A stretch of 44,186 nucleotides of DNA, taken from contig UZAE01012374.1 of the NCBI GenBank assembly GCA_900617975.1, forward strand, positions 1 to 44,186, given 5' to 3'. The DNA is from Rodentolepis nana. Its lineage: Eukaryota > Platyhelminthes > Cestoda > Cyclophyllidea > Hymenolepididae. Made by a program: the position numbers and the translations under genes. Of the stretch, positions 13,201 through 23,912 are shown one piece after another (positions within the stretch are counted from its first letter, which is position 1; each line of letters begins with the position of its first letter). The notes below the pieces were generated by a model. That model worked only from the letters and a program-made list of their open reading frames with translations, made no database searches and was not told the DNA's origin.

Positions 13201-13769
13201 ATATCAATGAAGAGTAATTATCCCAATTTCTTTCAAATTTACCACACATAATTGCATTCAATAATTCTTTTATTCAATTTTAATAACAAACGCAATGTCA
13301 TCTTTATCCACGCCACGCATTCGAGATTTGACGAAATAATAACTGTTAAGATGATGCCAAAATGCAGCAGCAAATTATTTATGGGACTTTAAGTTAAAGA
13401 TATTTCTCACCATAACCACTTAAGTACCTCAATTATTACTCTCTTTTTTATTGGACATCTAACTTATATTTGTAAAAATCAGAGAAGTTAATAGTAATTT
13501 GGAGGGAAGTAGAGTGTGGAAATTCAAAAAATCCTTTAGATACTAGGCGCCATAGTTCGGCACCTAGCTGTTCAGGTGGATATGAATTTGTACATGCCAC
13601 CGATTTTCAAAATTGTGAAGGTACCTTTTTAGCAGTGATCGTTGACGTTAGATGCAGTTTTGAAGAGGGCAGTTGATAAGGAAAGGAAAGTGGATAATGG
13701 GACACGGCGTTGAAGTATAACTTGTAAACTTGTGCCTAATTGGCGACTGTTGAGGTGGATGTTGTGTGC
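7066..13769. other. Long AT-rich stretch without a recognised gene
   Basis: No protein domain, RNA gene or member of the retroelement family was seen on either strand. The only clear structure is a (TC)n microsatellite at about 10252-10284. The ORFs here (61-117 codons) have no recognisable domain. Exons of a spliced host gene could be hidden, but I cannot support any. Confidence 0.55.
10252..10284 (+). repeat. (TC)n microsatellite
   Basis: Nearly pure CT dinucleotide repeat with one interruption. It accounts for the serine/leucine run in the overlapping 117-codon ORF at 10182-10535. Confidence 0.9.
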
Positions 13770-13785
13770 ATATAGGTAGGAATAT
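13770..13785 (+). repeat. 5' TSD of short element copy 4
   Basis: ATATAGGTAGGAATAT is repeated exactly at 14088-14103 after the element's A-rich tail. The 16-bp perfect match marks a recent target-primed insertion and fixes the element's first base at 13786. Confidence 0.93.
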
Positions 13786-13858
13786 GGGGTGTGCGATAGA
13801 CTTACCTCCACGTGGTGCACCCTGGGCAACGTATTCTCATATGGCAAAAAAGTCTATT
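13786..13858 (+). ncRNA. HDV-like self-cleaving ribozyme (intact)
   Basis: Order of parts: P1 GGGGTGT (1-7), J1/2 GC, P2 GATAGACTT (10-18), P3 ACC, L3 TCCACGT, P3' GGT, P1' GCACCCT (32-38), J1.1/4 GGGCAAC, P4 GTAT-TCTC-ATAT, J4/2 GGCAAAA (C60 is the candidate catalytic cytosine), P2' AAGTCTATT (65-73). P1 has the G1-U wobble usual in HDV-like ribozymes, and the L3 CC can pair with GG of GGGCAAC (P1.1). The P4 closing pair is G-U here instead of G-C. Nucleotide G1 abuts the TSD, so the insertion begins where the RNA is predicted to be cut. The known family trims 5' ends of R2, L1Tc/ingi and related non-LTR elements. Activity here is inferred. Confidence 0.9.
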
Positions 13859-14087
13859 AACCGGCAGTTGACCTCTGACCCCATTGTATGTCACATTCGA
13901 CCACTTCCACAGTACTACATCACAAATTTTCTAAATTGTCAACCTTCGTCTTTGAAACACTCTTCTGTTCCCCTCCTCTCGACTTTTTTCATTTTGATAT
14001 TCCTTCCCTTCTGTGAAGCCTGAAGTCAACTAAAAGGCTAATAATAACTATCAAAACGCCTGCCATTTGATATAAAAAAATAAATAA
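13786..14087 (+). mobile_element. Short ribozyme-headed retroelement, copy 4 (302 bp, complete)
   Basis: This is the best reference copy, bounded by a perfect 16-bp TSD. It has the ribozyme at 1-73, then a pyrimidine-rich non-coding body (CATTCGACC, TTCCACAGTACT, TCGACTTTTTTCATTTTGAT), then the tail shared with the LINE (from about TGATATTCC through GCCTGAAGTCAACTAAAAGG, ATAATAACTATCAAAACGCC and TGCCATTTGA), ending in an A-rich (AAAT)n run. It has no terminal inverted repeats and no ORF of substance. It is a non-autonomous element that presumably borrows the LINE machinery. Confidence 0.93.
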
Positions 14088-14103
14088 ATATAGGTAGGAA
14101 TAT
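14088..14103 (+). repeat. 3' TSD of short element copy 4
   Basis: Exact 16-bp copy of 13770-13785. Confidence 0.93.
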
Positions 14104-15782
14104 ATATTGTTCAGTAAGAGGTAAGCTGTTGAGACAACAGATTGGAGACTTTCAGTGCATCTCCCTCTCTCTCTCTCTATATATATATATATAACCAGTT
14201 GTTGAAAAATAGAAGCACTGAGACTATTTTAAATTTCCTGAACTTTCTCACTTGAGGCTTGCTACCAATATATACGCATTACATCATTGATAAAAAAAAT
14301 ATGGAGGTCTTCGGATTTAGAAGAAAAAGTTCATTTGACTTTTACCTGACTTTGCCAACGTGATTAGGGTATTCCCACTAGGGCTTGCCGACAAACGTTC
14401 GGAAGGTCAGTCAACGTTTGACAGGTCCATGAAATAAAAACGTCTATTTTTGCCGATTCCAGTCTTAGGCTCTGCAATATTTGCGCCATTTTTGTTTCCG
14501 ATTGCAAGGTAAAAATGAACATTTCCACATTTTTACTTAAGAACAAAAAGCTTTAACGCAGAAACAATTTTAAGGTCAATAGACGACCAAAGGAGATGCT
14601 ATATTTATGGAATAAAAAGTAATTTGGGTTGCGAATAAATACTACTTTATTTGAATTCTAAATACATCGAATGATTCTCGTCTTGCTTAATGATCATAAT
14701 GCTATGTCCCATGTTTTAAAAGACTTGAAATTGTATATTTCGGCTTGTCCTAACGATTTCATGAGATGATGCTCGCGTCATCTTTGAGAACTTCAAGACA
14801 ACCTAGTCTACCTACCAAGAACACAAAATTGGTATTGGCTAAGGTGTTGATTTGAGTAAAAATTTTAATAACTTCTGAAACTTGAGGGCTCTTACAACAT
14901 TCTCTCGAAAGCCATTTAGCGTCCGGAAATTACCACAAATAATAGACCTTCATAACTAATCATAATTTGTTCTAATTGTTGCGAGCTTTACTCAAAATTC
15001 TGCAAATCAATGATCCTACGATTGCCACATAAAACTATGAAAATATTGCAAATTAATTAAAGAACTTTTGTCAATACCTATTCTCCTTTTTTTTAAAGGG
15101 GATTTATACTTGAGGGAAAAATCATTTGGGACAATGACGAATAAGATGTCTAATTGCTGTTTTGCTGTCCACGTAATTCTATTTCTCCCTATGGCCCAAA
15201 AAAGCAACCTTTTAGGAAGTTGATAGTTGATCAGGTTTTAGCGTAATGCCTATGATGAGTAAGCTACGTAATTTTCAACCTTTGAGAGAATAGCTGTTAC
15301 ACATGTTTTGCTAATTGAATATCTGACTAGTTCTATTTATTGAAGCACCATGTGCTCTAGTGTAAACCTAATGAAAAATTAGAATGATACCGGAAGTTTC
15401 AATGCAAGTGTCATTTATATCATGTAATTTGAATGGAGTAATATCAAGTAAGAATAAGTATTATAACTTATTTGCAACATATTGAAATAAATCTCTTCCA
15501 ATGTAGAGTAGAAACATAGGCTATTACGGTACTTAATACTATACATTTAGTAAAGTGAGATTCCTCTAATCTACTAAATTTCTGTCAATGCGCAATTTCT
15601 GCGCACTAGATTTTATTGAAATTCGGTAAAATAAAGTTACTTCATAATAACATTTTAACTAAACAAAGGCTATAATATGAATAAGTCTTCATATTAGTGA
15701 TGCTTATAAATCGATATACAGGAATGCCAAATGCTCTTTATTCATATTCACGTCAAGCTGCCAGAGGCGATGTGCACACTTA
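14104..15782. other. AT-rich DNA without a recognised gene
   Basis: A compound (CT)n(AT)n microsatellite lies at about 14161-14193. Otherwise only short chance ORFs were seen. Confidence 0.6.
14161..14193 (+). repeat. Compound (CT)n(AT)n microsatellite
   Basis: A run of CT dinucleotides passes directly into a run of AT dinucleotides. Confidence 0.9.
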
Positions 15783-16020
15783 CCCCCCCNNNNNNNNNNN
15801 NNNNNNNNNNNNNNNNNNNNNNNNNNNNNNNNNNNNNNNNNNNNNNNNNNNNNNNNNNNNNNNNNNNNNNNNNNNNNNNNNNNNNNNNNNNNNNNNNNNN
15901 NNNNNNNNNNNNNNNNNNNNNNNNNNNNNNNNNNNNNNNNNNNNNNNNNNNNNNNNNNNNNNNNNNNNNNNNNNNNNNNNNNNNNNNNNNNNNNNNNNNN
16001 NNNNNNNNNCCCCCCCCCCC
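15783..16020 (+). repeat. Poly-C tract containing a 220-base assembly gap
   Basis: C7 at 15783-15789, then N from 15790 to 16009, then C11 at 16010-16020. With poly-C on both sides, the gap most likely covers a long C homopolymer or C-rich microsatellite. Translations that bridge the N block are meaningless. Confidence 0.8.
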
Positions 16021-16864
16021 AAGTAATTCTAACGAAGATGGATAACTTAGTGACAAATTGTGAGAAATAGTGACCCAGATACCAACCAACATTTCCTAAT
16101 CTTTGAGAGCCTCATTTGTGACCTTTCGATCACTGAAATTTTCTAAATAAATTTGTTTTTTCCGTATTGCTGTCATTTTATTAATGATTTACTAATATAC
16201 CCTAGAAATCCACCAAAGTCCATTTACAAAATATATTGTATCTATTTTTTTCATCATCCTAAATTATGAGCCCCGAACAGTAAGTAAAAGTAATTTTACA
16301 ACCTAAACGAACGGATCAGCTATAATTTTATGCATAGAATTCGCCTTTATATCGGAGGGTCGAAATTGTCTTGGGGATAGCTTGCTAGGTGAAAATTATG
16401 GTGGATGGAACTTCAAGGTGAATTATAGAATGAAGTTATGGTCATGATATTTACCCCTCATGATTCAAAAATAACAATAGAAATACTACCAATATACTCA
16501 TAAATAAAAGTTAAAATTTCAATTTCAGATTTTTAACTTTCTTCAAGGAATTTCAAATCGAAAACGCCTAAATGATAAAGGATCTTTTTTTGCCTTCAGA
16601 AAATTCTGAATCGTAAAATTAACGTTTTCATTAACACATGTGCAATGATACATTTATGAACAAACTGAGAAAAAGAATTAAATATCAAAGTCGGGGCAAA
16701 TTTTATTTGAATTCTGGATTCATCTTCTTGGTTCAGCCTTAACGTAGTGGATATTGACCATAGTAACCTATTATAATATTTCAATTTTCACTTTGTATTA
16801 AGTTGCTTGCAAGGCTAATATTTAAGTGGTTGGTATAACTGAGCGCATGTCAAAGGATTCGAAG
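16021..16864. other. AT-rich DNA without a recognised gene
   Basis: Nothing beyond short chance ORFs was seen. Confidence 0.55.
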
Positions 16865-16880
16865 TAGTAAAATATTTATT
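16865..16880 (+). repeat. TSD of short element copy 5
   Basis: TAGTAAAATATTTATT matches TAGTGAAATATTCATT at 17202-17217 with two mismatches, which indicates an older insertion. Confidence 0.8.
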
Positions 16881-17201
16881 TATATCAATTGGCAGGCGTT
16901 TTGGTAGTTACCATTAGCCCTTTAGTTGACTTCAGGCTTCACAGAGGGGAAGGAACATCAAATCGAAAAAAGTCGAGAGGAGGGGGGGGGGGGAACAGAG
17001 GAGTATTTCAAAGATGTAAAAGAGACAGACACAAAGGTAGATAAAAGGTGATGCGAGAAATGTGGATGTAGTCAAATATGGCATACAGTGGGGTGATGGT
17101 ATTTCGTAGTCAGAAGTCAACTGCCGGTTAATAGACATTTTTGGTATGAGTATACGTTGCCCAGGGAGCACCACACGGAGATAAGTCTATCGCAAACCCT
17201 A
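16881..17201 (-). mobile_element. Short ribozyme-headed retroelement, copy 5
   Basis: Minus-strand copy with a complete layout: head from 17201 downwards, pyrimidine-rich body, and tail (GGCTAATGG, then TAACTACCAAAACGCCTGCC) ending at 16881. The head reads AGGGTTT for P1 against GCTCCCT, which breaks pairs, and the catalytic GGC of J4/2 is lost (ATACCAAAAATG), so the ribozyme is dead. The body carries a G12 run on the plus strand (16982-16993), an expansion of the family's C-rich stretch. Confidence 0.9.
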
Positions 17202-17217
17202 TAGTGAAATATTCATT
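17202..17217 (+). repeat. TSD of short element copy 5
   Basis: Partner of 16865-16880. Confidence 0.8.
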
Positions 17218-18112
17218 TTCTGAAACTTACTCTAGGCTCCTTTTAGTATGAATTGCTCATGAATGATGTAATGTTATGTTGCATTAAATGTCATGTATTA
17301 TCGTTTTATTATTATGACCACTAATCATAAGCTCTTTAGCACCATTTAAATGCCAAAACCCTGTAAATCACTGATCCTTTGATGCGAGTTGCAATTACAC
17401 TCACAAGCATAAGTGACATTTTGAACAAAATTAATTAACCATTTTTTTATCGGCTATCATTGAAATTCAAACTGTGCTAGGAGCTAGATAAACACCATTA
17501 GAAGCAAGTGAATGTAAATTGTTTTTAAACAAAATACTAATAAAAAGTCGTTAAACAAACCCTCAATCTATGCAATAGCTCTTGCAGAGAGAAGTATAAT
17601 ACGTTATAACTGAGTGGCAAAAAGTAATTGACTACAGCAGACAAGTCAATATGTAATGTGATATGTCTAATTAATTGTTGGAACGAGTAATCTTAACGCA
17701 GAGATATTTCAAAATTGCATAATCGTCGTATTGTCTCGCGCATCTACTCTACCTTCTCACTGGTTGAAAGAACAGTGAAATGAAGCTTCCTGATCGCTCG
17801 TTATAAATAAACAAACGTCAATAAGCATTTAGTAGGGACAATAAAAATTCGCTCTGTTATCCAATTGATTAATCAGAAAGTTCAAAATTTCGCGAAAAAA
17901 TTTCATGACCCAAACTGAAACATCAAATAAAATTGATGCGATGAGTATATTGTCAATATCTTTCTCTGCTATTTATTAGACTTACTTTAAACTCGTTTGT
18001 TACACTTCCACATAAAAAATTCTGCTTTTATTTGTTTATGTGTAGTAATATAACAAGTAATGATATAATAATGTGCCACAGCAAAAACCGTCGACTCGAA
18101 AGTATTGAAAGT
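17218..18112. other. AT-rich DNA without a recognised gene
   Basis: No gene or repeat was recognised. A tail of the element ending at 18178 was looked for here without a convincing result. Confidence 0.55.
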
Positions 18113-18178
18113 ATTTTTGCCGTATGAGTATACGTTGCCCTGGGTGCACCACGTGGAGGTAAGTCTATCGCACACCCC
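18113..18178 (-). mobile_element. Solo ribozyme head, 3' part of the element missing
   Basis: Read on the minus strand from 18178: GGGGTGT, GC, GATAGACTT, ACC, TCCACGT, GGT, GCACCCA, GGGCAAC, GTATACTCATAC, GGCAAAA, then unrelated sequence. P1 through J4/2 are almost perfect (only the G1 partner is changed), but the P2' strand, body and tail are absent. Target-primed insertion usually truncates 5' ends, not 3' ends, so this is unusual. I found no clear TSD. Confidence 0.85.
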
Positions 18179-18700
18179 ATGTATGAGATATAATTAACGG
18201 TCACTTTACATATAGGAGTCGAATCACGATATAAATAAAATATTTGATTTCATGATTTAAAGAAAGTGAGAAAAATTGTTAAACTAGAGAATGTTCTTTC
18301 ACCTAAAAGATATTTCTGGCTAGGTATGCGACAAGCTCCTGAAATGGCGCCCCTTTCTAGAATTAAAAGCAATATTAAACGAAAGAATTTGACTAGTCAT
18401 TTTAAAAATTAAATACGAGGGGGAACACTTTTATTCAATGACAGATCAATTTAATTTATTTATAATTTTTTACATTTGAAATAGAAAGCAACTGGATCAA
18501 TAAATTATTGATTACCTATATTGAAGGATCGTGAACTATAGTTCATTTAAACAGGTTGGCGGACATCAAAATTATGTATTTTTTCCATCAAGGAGATTTT
18601 ATTATTGTTCCATTCATTATTATGAAGACTTAATCTAATTAATTTTTTTTCTAAGTCCCTCTTTGAATCAAATTTTGGATGATATAGTTTTGAAGTATTT
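18179..18700. other. AT-rich DNA without a recognised gene
   Basis: Nothing recognised between the solo head and the next element. Confidence 0.55.
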
Positions 18701-18712
18701 ATATTTCCATCA
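18701..18712 (+). repeat. TSD of short element copy 6
   Basis: ATATTTCCATCA is repeated at 19045-19056 after the element's A-rich tail. Confidence 0.85.
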
Positions 18713-18713
18713 A

Positions 18714-19044
18714 CTGGTGTGCGATAGACTTACCTTCACGTGGTGCACCCTGGGCAGCGAACACTCATACGGCAGAAAAGTCTATTAACTGGCAGTTGAC
18801 TTCTGACCGCAAACTACCATCACCCCACTGTATGCCATATTCGACCCCTTCCACAGTACTCTTCTTACCCTTTCTCTACCTTTTTGTTTGTCTGTCTATC
18901 TCTGTTACATCAGTGAATCATTATTCTGCCCCCCTCTCGACTTTTTGCCACTTTGGTGTTCCTCTTCCTTTCTGTGAAGCACGGAGTCAGCTAAATGGCT
19001 AATGATAACTATCGAAATGCCTGCCATTTAAAATAAACAAATAA
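18714..19044 (+). mobile_element. Short ribozyme-headed retroelement, copy 6
   Basis: The copy is complete, but its first bases read CTGGTGT instead of GGGGTGT, and P4 is broken (GAACACTCATAC), so the ribozyme (18714-18786) is probably inactive. P2 and P2' remain complementary. The tail reads GGAGTCAGCTAAATGG, then GATAACTATCGAAATGCC and TGCCATTTAAAATAAACAAA. The inverted pair AGTTGACTTC (5' part) and GGAGTCAGCT (tail) still pairs throughout using G-U wobbles. Confidence 0.9.
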
Positions 19045-19056
19045 ATATTTCCATCA
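19045..19056 (+). repeat. TSD of short element copy 6
   Basis: Partner of 18701-18712. Confidence 0.85.
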
Positions 19057-22000
19057 CAAATAAAATGGCATTACTGAAATTTTATTAACTTATCCGTTAA
19101 AATGATGTAATAATGGAGTTCCATTAGGTATATAAATTTGCTCAATAAAGAGAACACAGAGCCCCTAATGTTTCTCGATGTTGTGATGACAAGCAGACCT
19201 ACTTGGTAAACCATTTATCGTGAGACCGAATTCCATCACTGCATACCCACTGCTGCTTCTAATAAAGAGAAAAGGTAGTAAAACTTTCTTTTTCTTCCAA
19301 TAACCTCAACTCAAAGATAGCTATGCCCAGTTATTGGCTTTGGGAAGAAATCTAGTTAGTATTAGAACATATAATAAAACCCATAATCATTTGCCTACTT
19401 TGCCTTCTTTTATAGTTACACATTAAGAAAGGCGTTTTCTTCCGAATCAGATCGGCATTTCCAAACCGCATCACCAAAAGATTACCTTTTTTAATTCTCT
19501 ATAGGCTTTGCGCTTTTATTCACTAAAATGAATGCATTGCACTCTACTTCAAGGAATTGTCTAAAAGTTCCAAGTAATCAATATTAATCTGATTAATTCA
19601 TGCAAAATAATAACGAAAAATGCCAGGCACTTTCTTCCTAATCTAAGGAAGAAATTGTTCTTGAGAACTCAGGGCGTTGTTCGCAAAGAAGTTTTAAATT
19701 GTCTGGGGGCATTCCGCAATAAAGTGTGTGGTTTTAATGAGCCAACTGCGAAAAGTTATTTATTGTTGTGATGTGGTCGTCAAAAAATGGACTCAAGCAA
19801 ACTTGTGGGCGGTTTATTAGCACGTCTGACTCGCAGTAGACGCCAGACAGATATTCCGGTCTGAGAAGAGAGTGGATTGAAGATGAAGATGATAAATAAC
19901 GATGATGCACGGTCGTTTCCAACTCTTATATTGTTTTTAAGGAGAGAATTTTCGGCGTCACATTAATAAACTATCTTTGGATATTTATGCATGAAAATTA
20001 TTAAAAAATAAATTCTTGGGAGTTAAATTGCTTTAAAGAAAAAAGGGATAAAACATATTGGTTTTAGATCAGCATATCATGCTTCTTTGGAAAAATTGTT
20101 AACGCTGCTAATGTTAAAATGTTGCCTAAATGATTGCACTGTCAACACACCGATTTCAAAGCACTAATTCTGTGCGGCTTTTTGCCTCCTTTTAACTTTT
20201 AAAAACTAAAAAATGTCAAAATTGTAAATGCAGAGTGCAAATGGAAGGATGAATAAGTAATTTGCAAGGGAAGACAAAGATTTTTTGTCTTCAAGCACGA
20301 TTAAGTTATTTAGAGCGCTAGAATAGACTCCTAAAACTAGACTGACTCAAAAAATTGGAAATATAAATTTACAGTTAAATATTACAATATCGATGGTTTA
20401 AAAATGACTTGCTACCATTGGTTACATTAAACCCCCATTTTTGAACTGGTAAATTTTCAAAGTTTAAACAATTCGATGATTTTGACTTCTAAATTATTTT
20501 AATGAAATAATTTAAGGAGTTCGTCTCCATGTGGTCTTTTGGCATTCTACTAGGGAAAGTACATACGTAGGCGAATTAATCTTAGAAATCATTGAGCATA
20601 GGATGTATACGTGAATACTATTGATTTATACTGAAGTATTTACCACCGTCAGCTTCAGTGTAAATTAACCGCAAATAAAATTAAATTTAAGTTATCATCG
20701 AGTGATAAATTTCAAGACCCATGAAAATAACACAACTATAATCAACAGTGAAGGATACATTTAATGACACTTTGTCTTCTATACCTTCTGAGGTTTTCAA
20801 AACCTCTACTATAAGACTCAATCAAGTTTCTGACATCTTGAGTGCATTAATTATCCACGTAGCAATAGTTGTTGATTAAATTCAATTGTTATTTTGTTCC
20901 ATTTCCTTTCGTTAAATATAAATTACACTGTCAAAATATGAAACACGCAATTATCTTCAGTTAAGATTAAAATTTTAATAAGAATTTCCCCCAAAATTGA
21001 TAGGCTTAAACAGTTTTGATTAGGGTGAATTTTATCTTTACAAACTAAATATTTAGATTCGTAAATGGTTATGCTACTGAAAAGGCGTCATGAATTTTTG
21101 AATTCCAATGATGGATTCAATGGTGCATTTACCTTATCAGTAAATTCTTATTGGTCGAAGGGTGTGATTCATATCCCGAAAACACAAATTAATGATTGTA
21201 AGAAGAAATATAAAAATTTATTCTCACTGCAAATTTGAAAAAAAAGAAGAATTTTATAACACAGTAAACTATTTTGACAATTTTTTGCACACACACATTC
21301 GATATTTAGTGGGATTAGAATAAAAATATGAAATTACTGCACTGATCTGCCTTTTGCGAATGCTTCGATTTACACTCACGCGAATCCAGAACAAGAAGAA
21401 GTAGAAGAGGAAATGCCCAATGGCATTGGTTATCTCTGGCAAACTACAAGGGTGGCAGAATTCGTGTCTCTTGGGGAGGGAAGTCTAATGGTGACACTCT
21501 CCACACAGGATGGATATTTAGCAAAGTTTCCATAAATGGGTCAGGAATTTTTTTAGTAATGTTCCATGTAATACAGATTGGAAAAATAGCAGTCACACAT
21601 TTAAAGGTTATCTGAAATGAGGGAATTCTTAGCATTAATGAATTCGCATAAAAAGTTATGGCGTTCTGTTTTACAAACAACGTCTTTCTCTTTTTTAAAT
21701 CCGATTTTTATTGCTTGGTGTATGATTCTCCAAGGGTAATGGAAATATAATTATGATTTGAACTCCAATACTCTATATTGCGTTATACGTAAACCAAGTT
21801 CAATAGAAATTAATTTCAATGATGTTGAAATTGACTACTTACAAAACACTTGACAAACCTGAGGACAAGAGGAATGGAAAATAAAATTCTCTTTTAAAAG
21901 TTCTCCGCTACTTCACTAACAATCCGTGGTTCTACTATATTTCCTAAGCTCAATGCAAAGTAATTGGCTTTATTTGTCTCCGAAGGTGTAGAGTTTGGTG

Positions 22001-23481
22001 GTTAATAAAAGAATCCCTTTACTCTTGTCAAAGTTTTCGCTTGCTTTAAAGTAAAATAAAACACAATAGAACTTTGAGAATATGTGTATATTCAATGAGG
22101 ATTGCTCGATCGAGCTAAAACATGACAGACGTCACTTAAAAATAAGTCCACATGTGTGCACTGACCTCTCAATGCAAATTTTGTATCTGCATAGTACATA
22201 CTTCAATCCCATATTTAGTTCTGTTACAATATTCTGTTCTCCTCGCCCCCCCCCCTTTTTTTCTTTAAAATTGTGTAATTCAGGGTAAATCTTTAAAGTA
22301 GAAGGCCACTTAAGTTCTGAGTTCCGCCTGAACACCCGTATTATTTAAATATATTTAGATAAATATACTTAAGTCAAAGACGCGTTGAAAGCTATAATTG
22401 ATTAATTATTTAAGGCTCACGTATTGCAATATTGTAATATTTTCCAATTATTATATTGTGCTTTATTTTAAATTAATGGGGAATAATTTTCAAGTCCTGT
22501 CAGTTTCAGAGCAATTGACTCTGTTGTTAAAAGCGTGAGTGGGAATGTATAATTAAAATATGCCGTAATTTTTGGTGTTTTGACCAGTGAAACTAAGCTA
22601 TTCATTCAAAGCTACGCCACTTATAAAATTGTTTATAGAAAAATGTTACCAAATAAAAGAACTTTTCATAATGCTGGAATAATATTAATGAATAACGTTT
22701 GTGTTGGGAGAAGCAAGCCCAATGCAACTTGAAAACCAATACAATTCGTATCTGGATGGAGGAAATATGGCAATCATATTTTCTAGGCTTTAAAACTAGG
22801 GTAAATCGTGCGTGTTTTATCGGTTAAATTTGACATCCAAATTTTGACAAAAAATAAATTCCTTCTTTTGGACTCTAGACCATGCATGATTTGTCAAAAA
22901 AAATTAAAAAGATCTTCCCGCTATGTGGCATCGGTGGGGCAACGATCAGGACACATGTCTACGTAGCCCGGGGTCACGTGATTAATTCCATCGTGCATCT
23001 CGTGTGGCCTGGTGACCAACCGTGCATATGCAATAATAACCAAAAAGTGAGAAGTAAGAATGTGTTTCTTGGGTTTATCAATTCAGGATATATTTCTTTC
23101 ATCCAAATTATGCGATTACAGCGAATCTCGTAACGCGAATGGGGCATTTTTTCAAGGATATTGTGGAGTAACTTGTACATGTGCGTTTTGCTTACGAGAG
23201 CACGTGGAGGTAGAAGATAGATTATAGTCAAATTTCTTAATTACTAAAAAGACTGATAAAGTAGAAAGAGGCAAAGTATTTGAGTTAATGTTCGCCGAAA
23301 TGTAGAGAGGTAAAACTTAAATTATTAATCCTAACCTTCAAATCTAAACTTTTGGTTATTTTAAAAATTTATAGAGTCTAGTGTTCGTCTCAACTATTCA
23401 ACTTAGGGAATTTACATAATAGCCATTATACATTGAAAGCAGTAACCCACTTTGGGAAATGAGATTTAAAATATCGGAATA
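19057..23481. other. Long AT-rich stretch without a recognised gene
   Basis: No conserved domain, RNA gene or retroelement-family copy was seen. A C10 run lies at 22246-22255. A 12-base match to the ribozyme head occurs at 23201-23212 (minus strand) but has no other support. Confidence 0.55.
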
Positions 23482-23554
23482 GGGGTGTTCGATAGACTTA
23501 CCTCCACGTGGTGCACCCTGGGCAACGTATATTCATACGGCAAAAAAGTCTATT
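23482..23554 (+). ncRNA. HDV-like self-cleaving ribozyme (intact)
   Basis: P1 GGGGTGT/GCACCCT, J1/2 TC, P2 GATAGACTT/AAGTCTATT, P3 ACC/GGT, L3 TCCACGT, J1.1/4 GGGCAAC, P4 GTAT-ATTC-ATAC, J4/2 GGCAAAA. All helices and the candidate catalytic C are present. J1/2 and the P4 loop differ from other copies, which is expected for unpaired positions. Confidence 0.88.
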
Positions 23555-23786
23555 AACTGGCAGTTGACTTCTCACTTCAAATTACCATCACCTCACTGTA
23601 TGCCACATTAGTCTATTTCCACAGAACTCACCTCACCTTTGTTCTACCTTTGTGTTTGTCTCTTACATCTTTGAAACATTCTTCTGCTCCCCCTCCCCCT
23701 CTCGAATTTTTTTCAATTTGATGTTCCTCCCCCTCTGTGAAACCTGTAGTCAACTAAAGGGCTAATGATAACGATCAAGACGCCTG
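23482..23786 (+). mobile_element. Short ribozyme-headed retroelement, copy 7 (tail truncated)
   Basis: Intact head and body. The shared tail runs GTAGTCAACTAAAGGGCTAA then TGATAACGATCAAGACGCCT, and stops there: TGCCATTTGA and the A-rich end are missing. No TSD is visible, so the 3' end was probably lost after insertion. The next family copy lies about 130 bp away in the opposite orientation, tail to tail. Confidence 0.88.
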
Positions 23787-23901
23787 GGTATGCCTGTTAC
23801 CACCAACAGAAATACACATATTTGCCTATTAAAATTGTTGGAGGCAACTAGAAAAATCTTCACCAATCACTCAAGGGGTGCACCAAAATTACTGAGGTTA
23901 A

Positions 23902-23912
23902 AGTTAGCTTAA
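23902..23912 (+). repeat. TSD of short element copy 8
   Basis: AGTTAGCTTAA is repeated at 24372-24382. Confidence 0.8.

Noticed and set aside
13786..14087. Short elements as tRNA-derived SINEs
   Set aside because: No A box or B box of the tRNA promoter is found in the head, and the head instead fits an HDV-like ribozyme and matches the LINE 5' end.
15697..16092. ORFs of 80-114 codons across the first N block
   Set aside because: Most residues are unknown bases bridging an assembly gap flanked by poly-C.
23201..23212. Possible further ribozyme head (12-base match on the minus strand)
   Set aside because: The match does not extend to P1', J1.1/4 or P2', and no tail or TSD is nearby.
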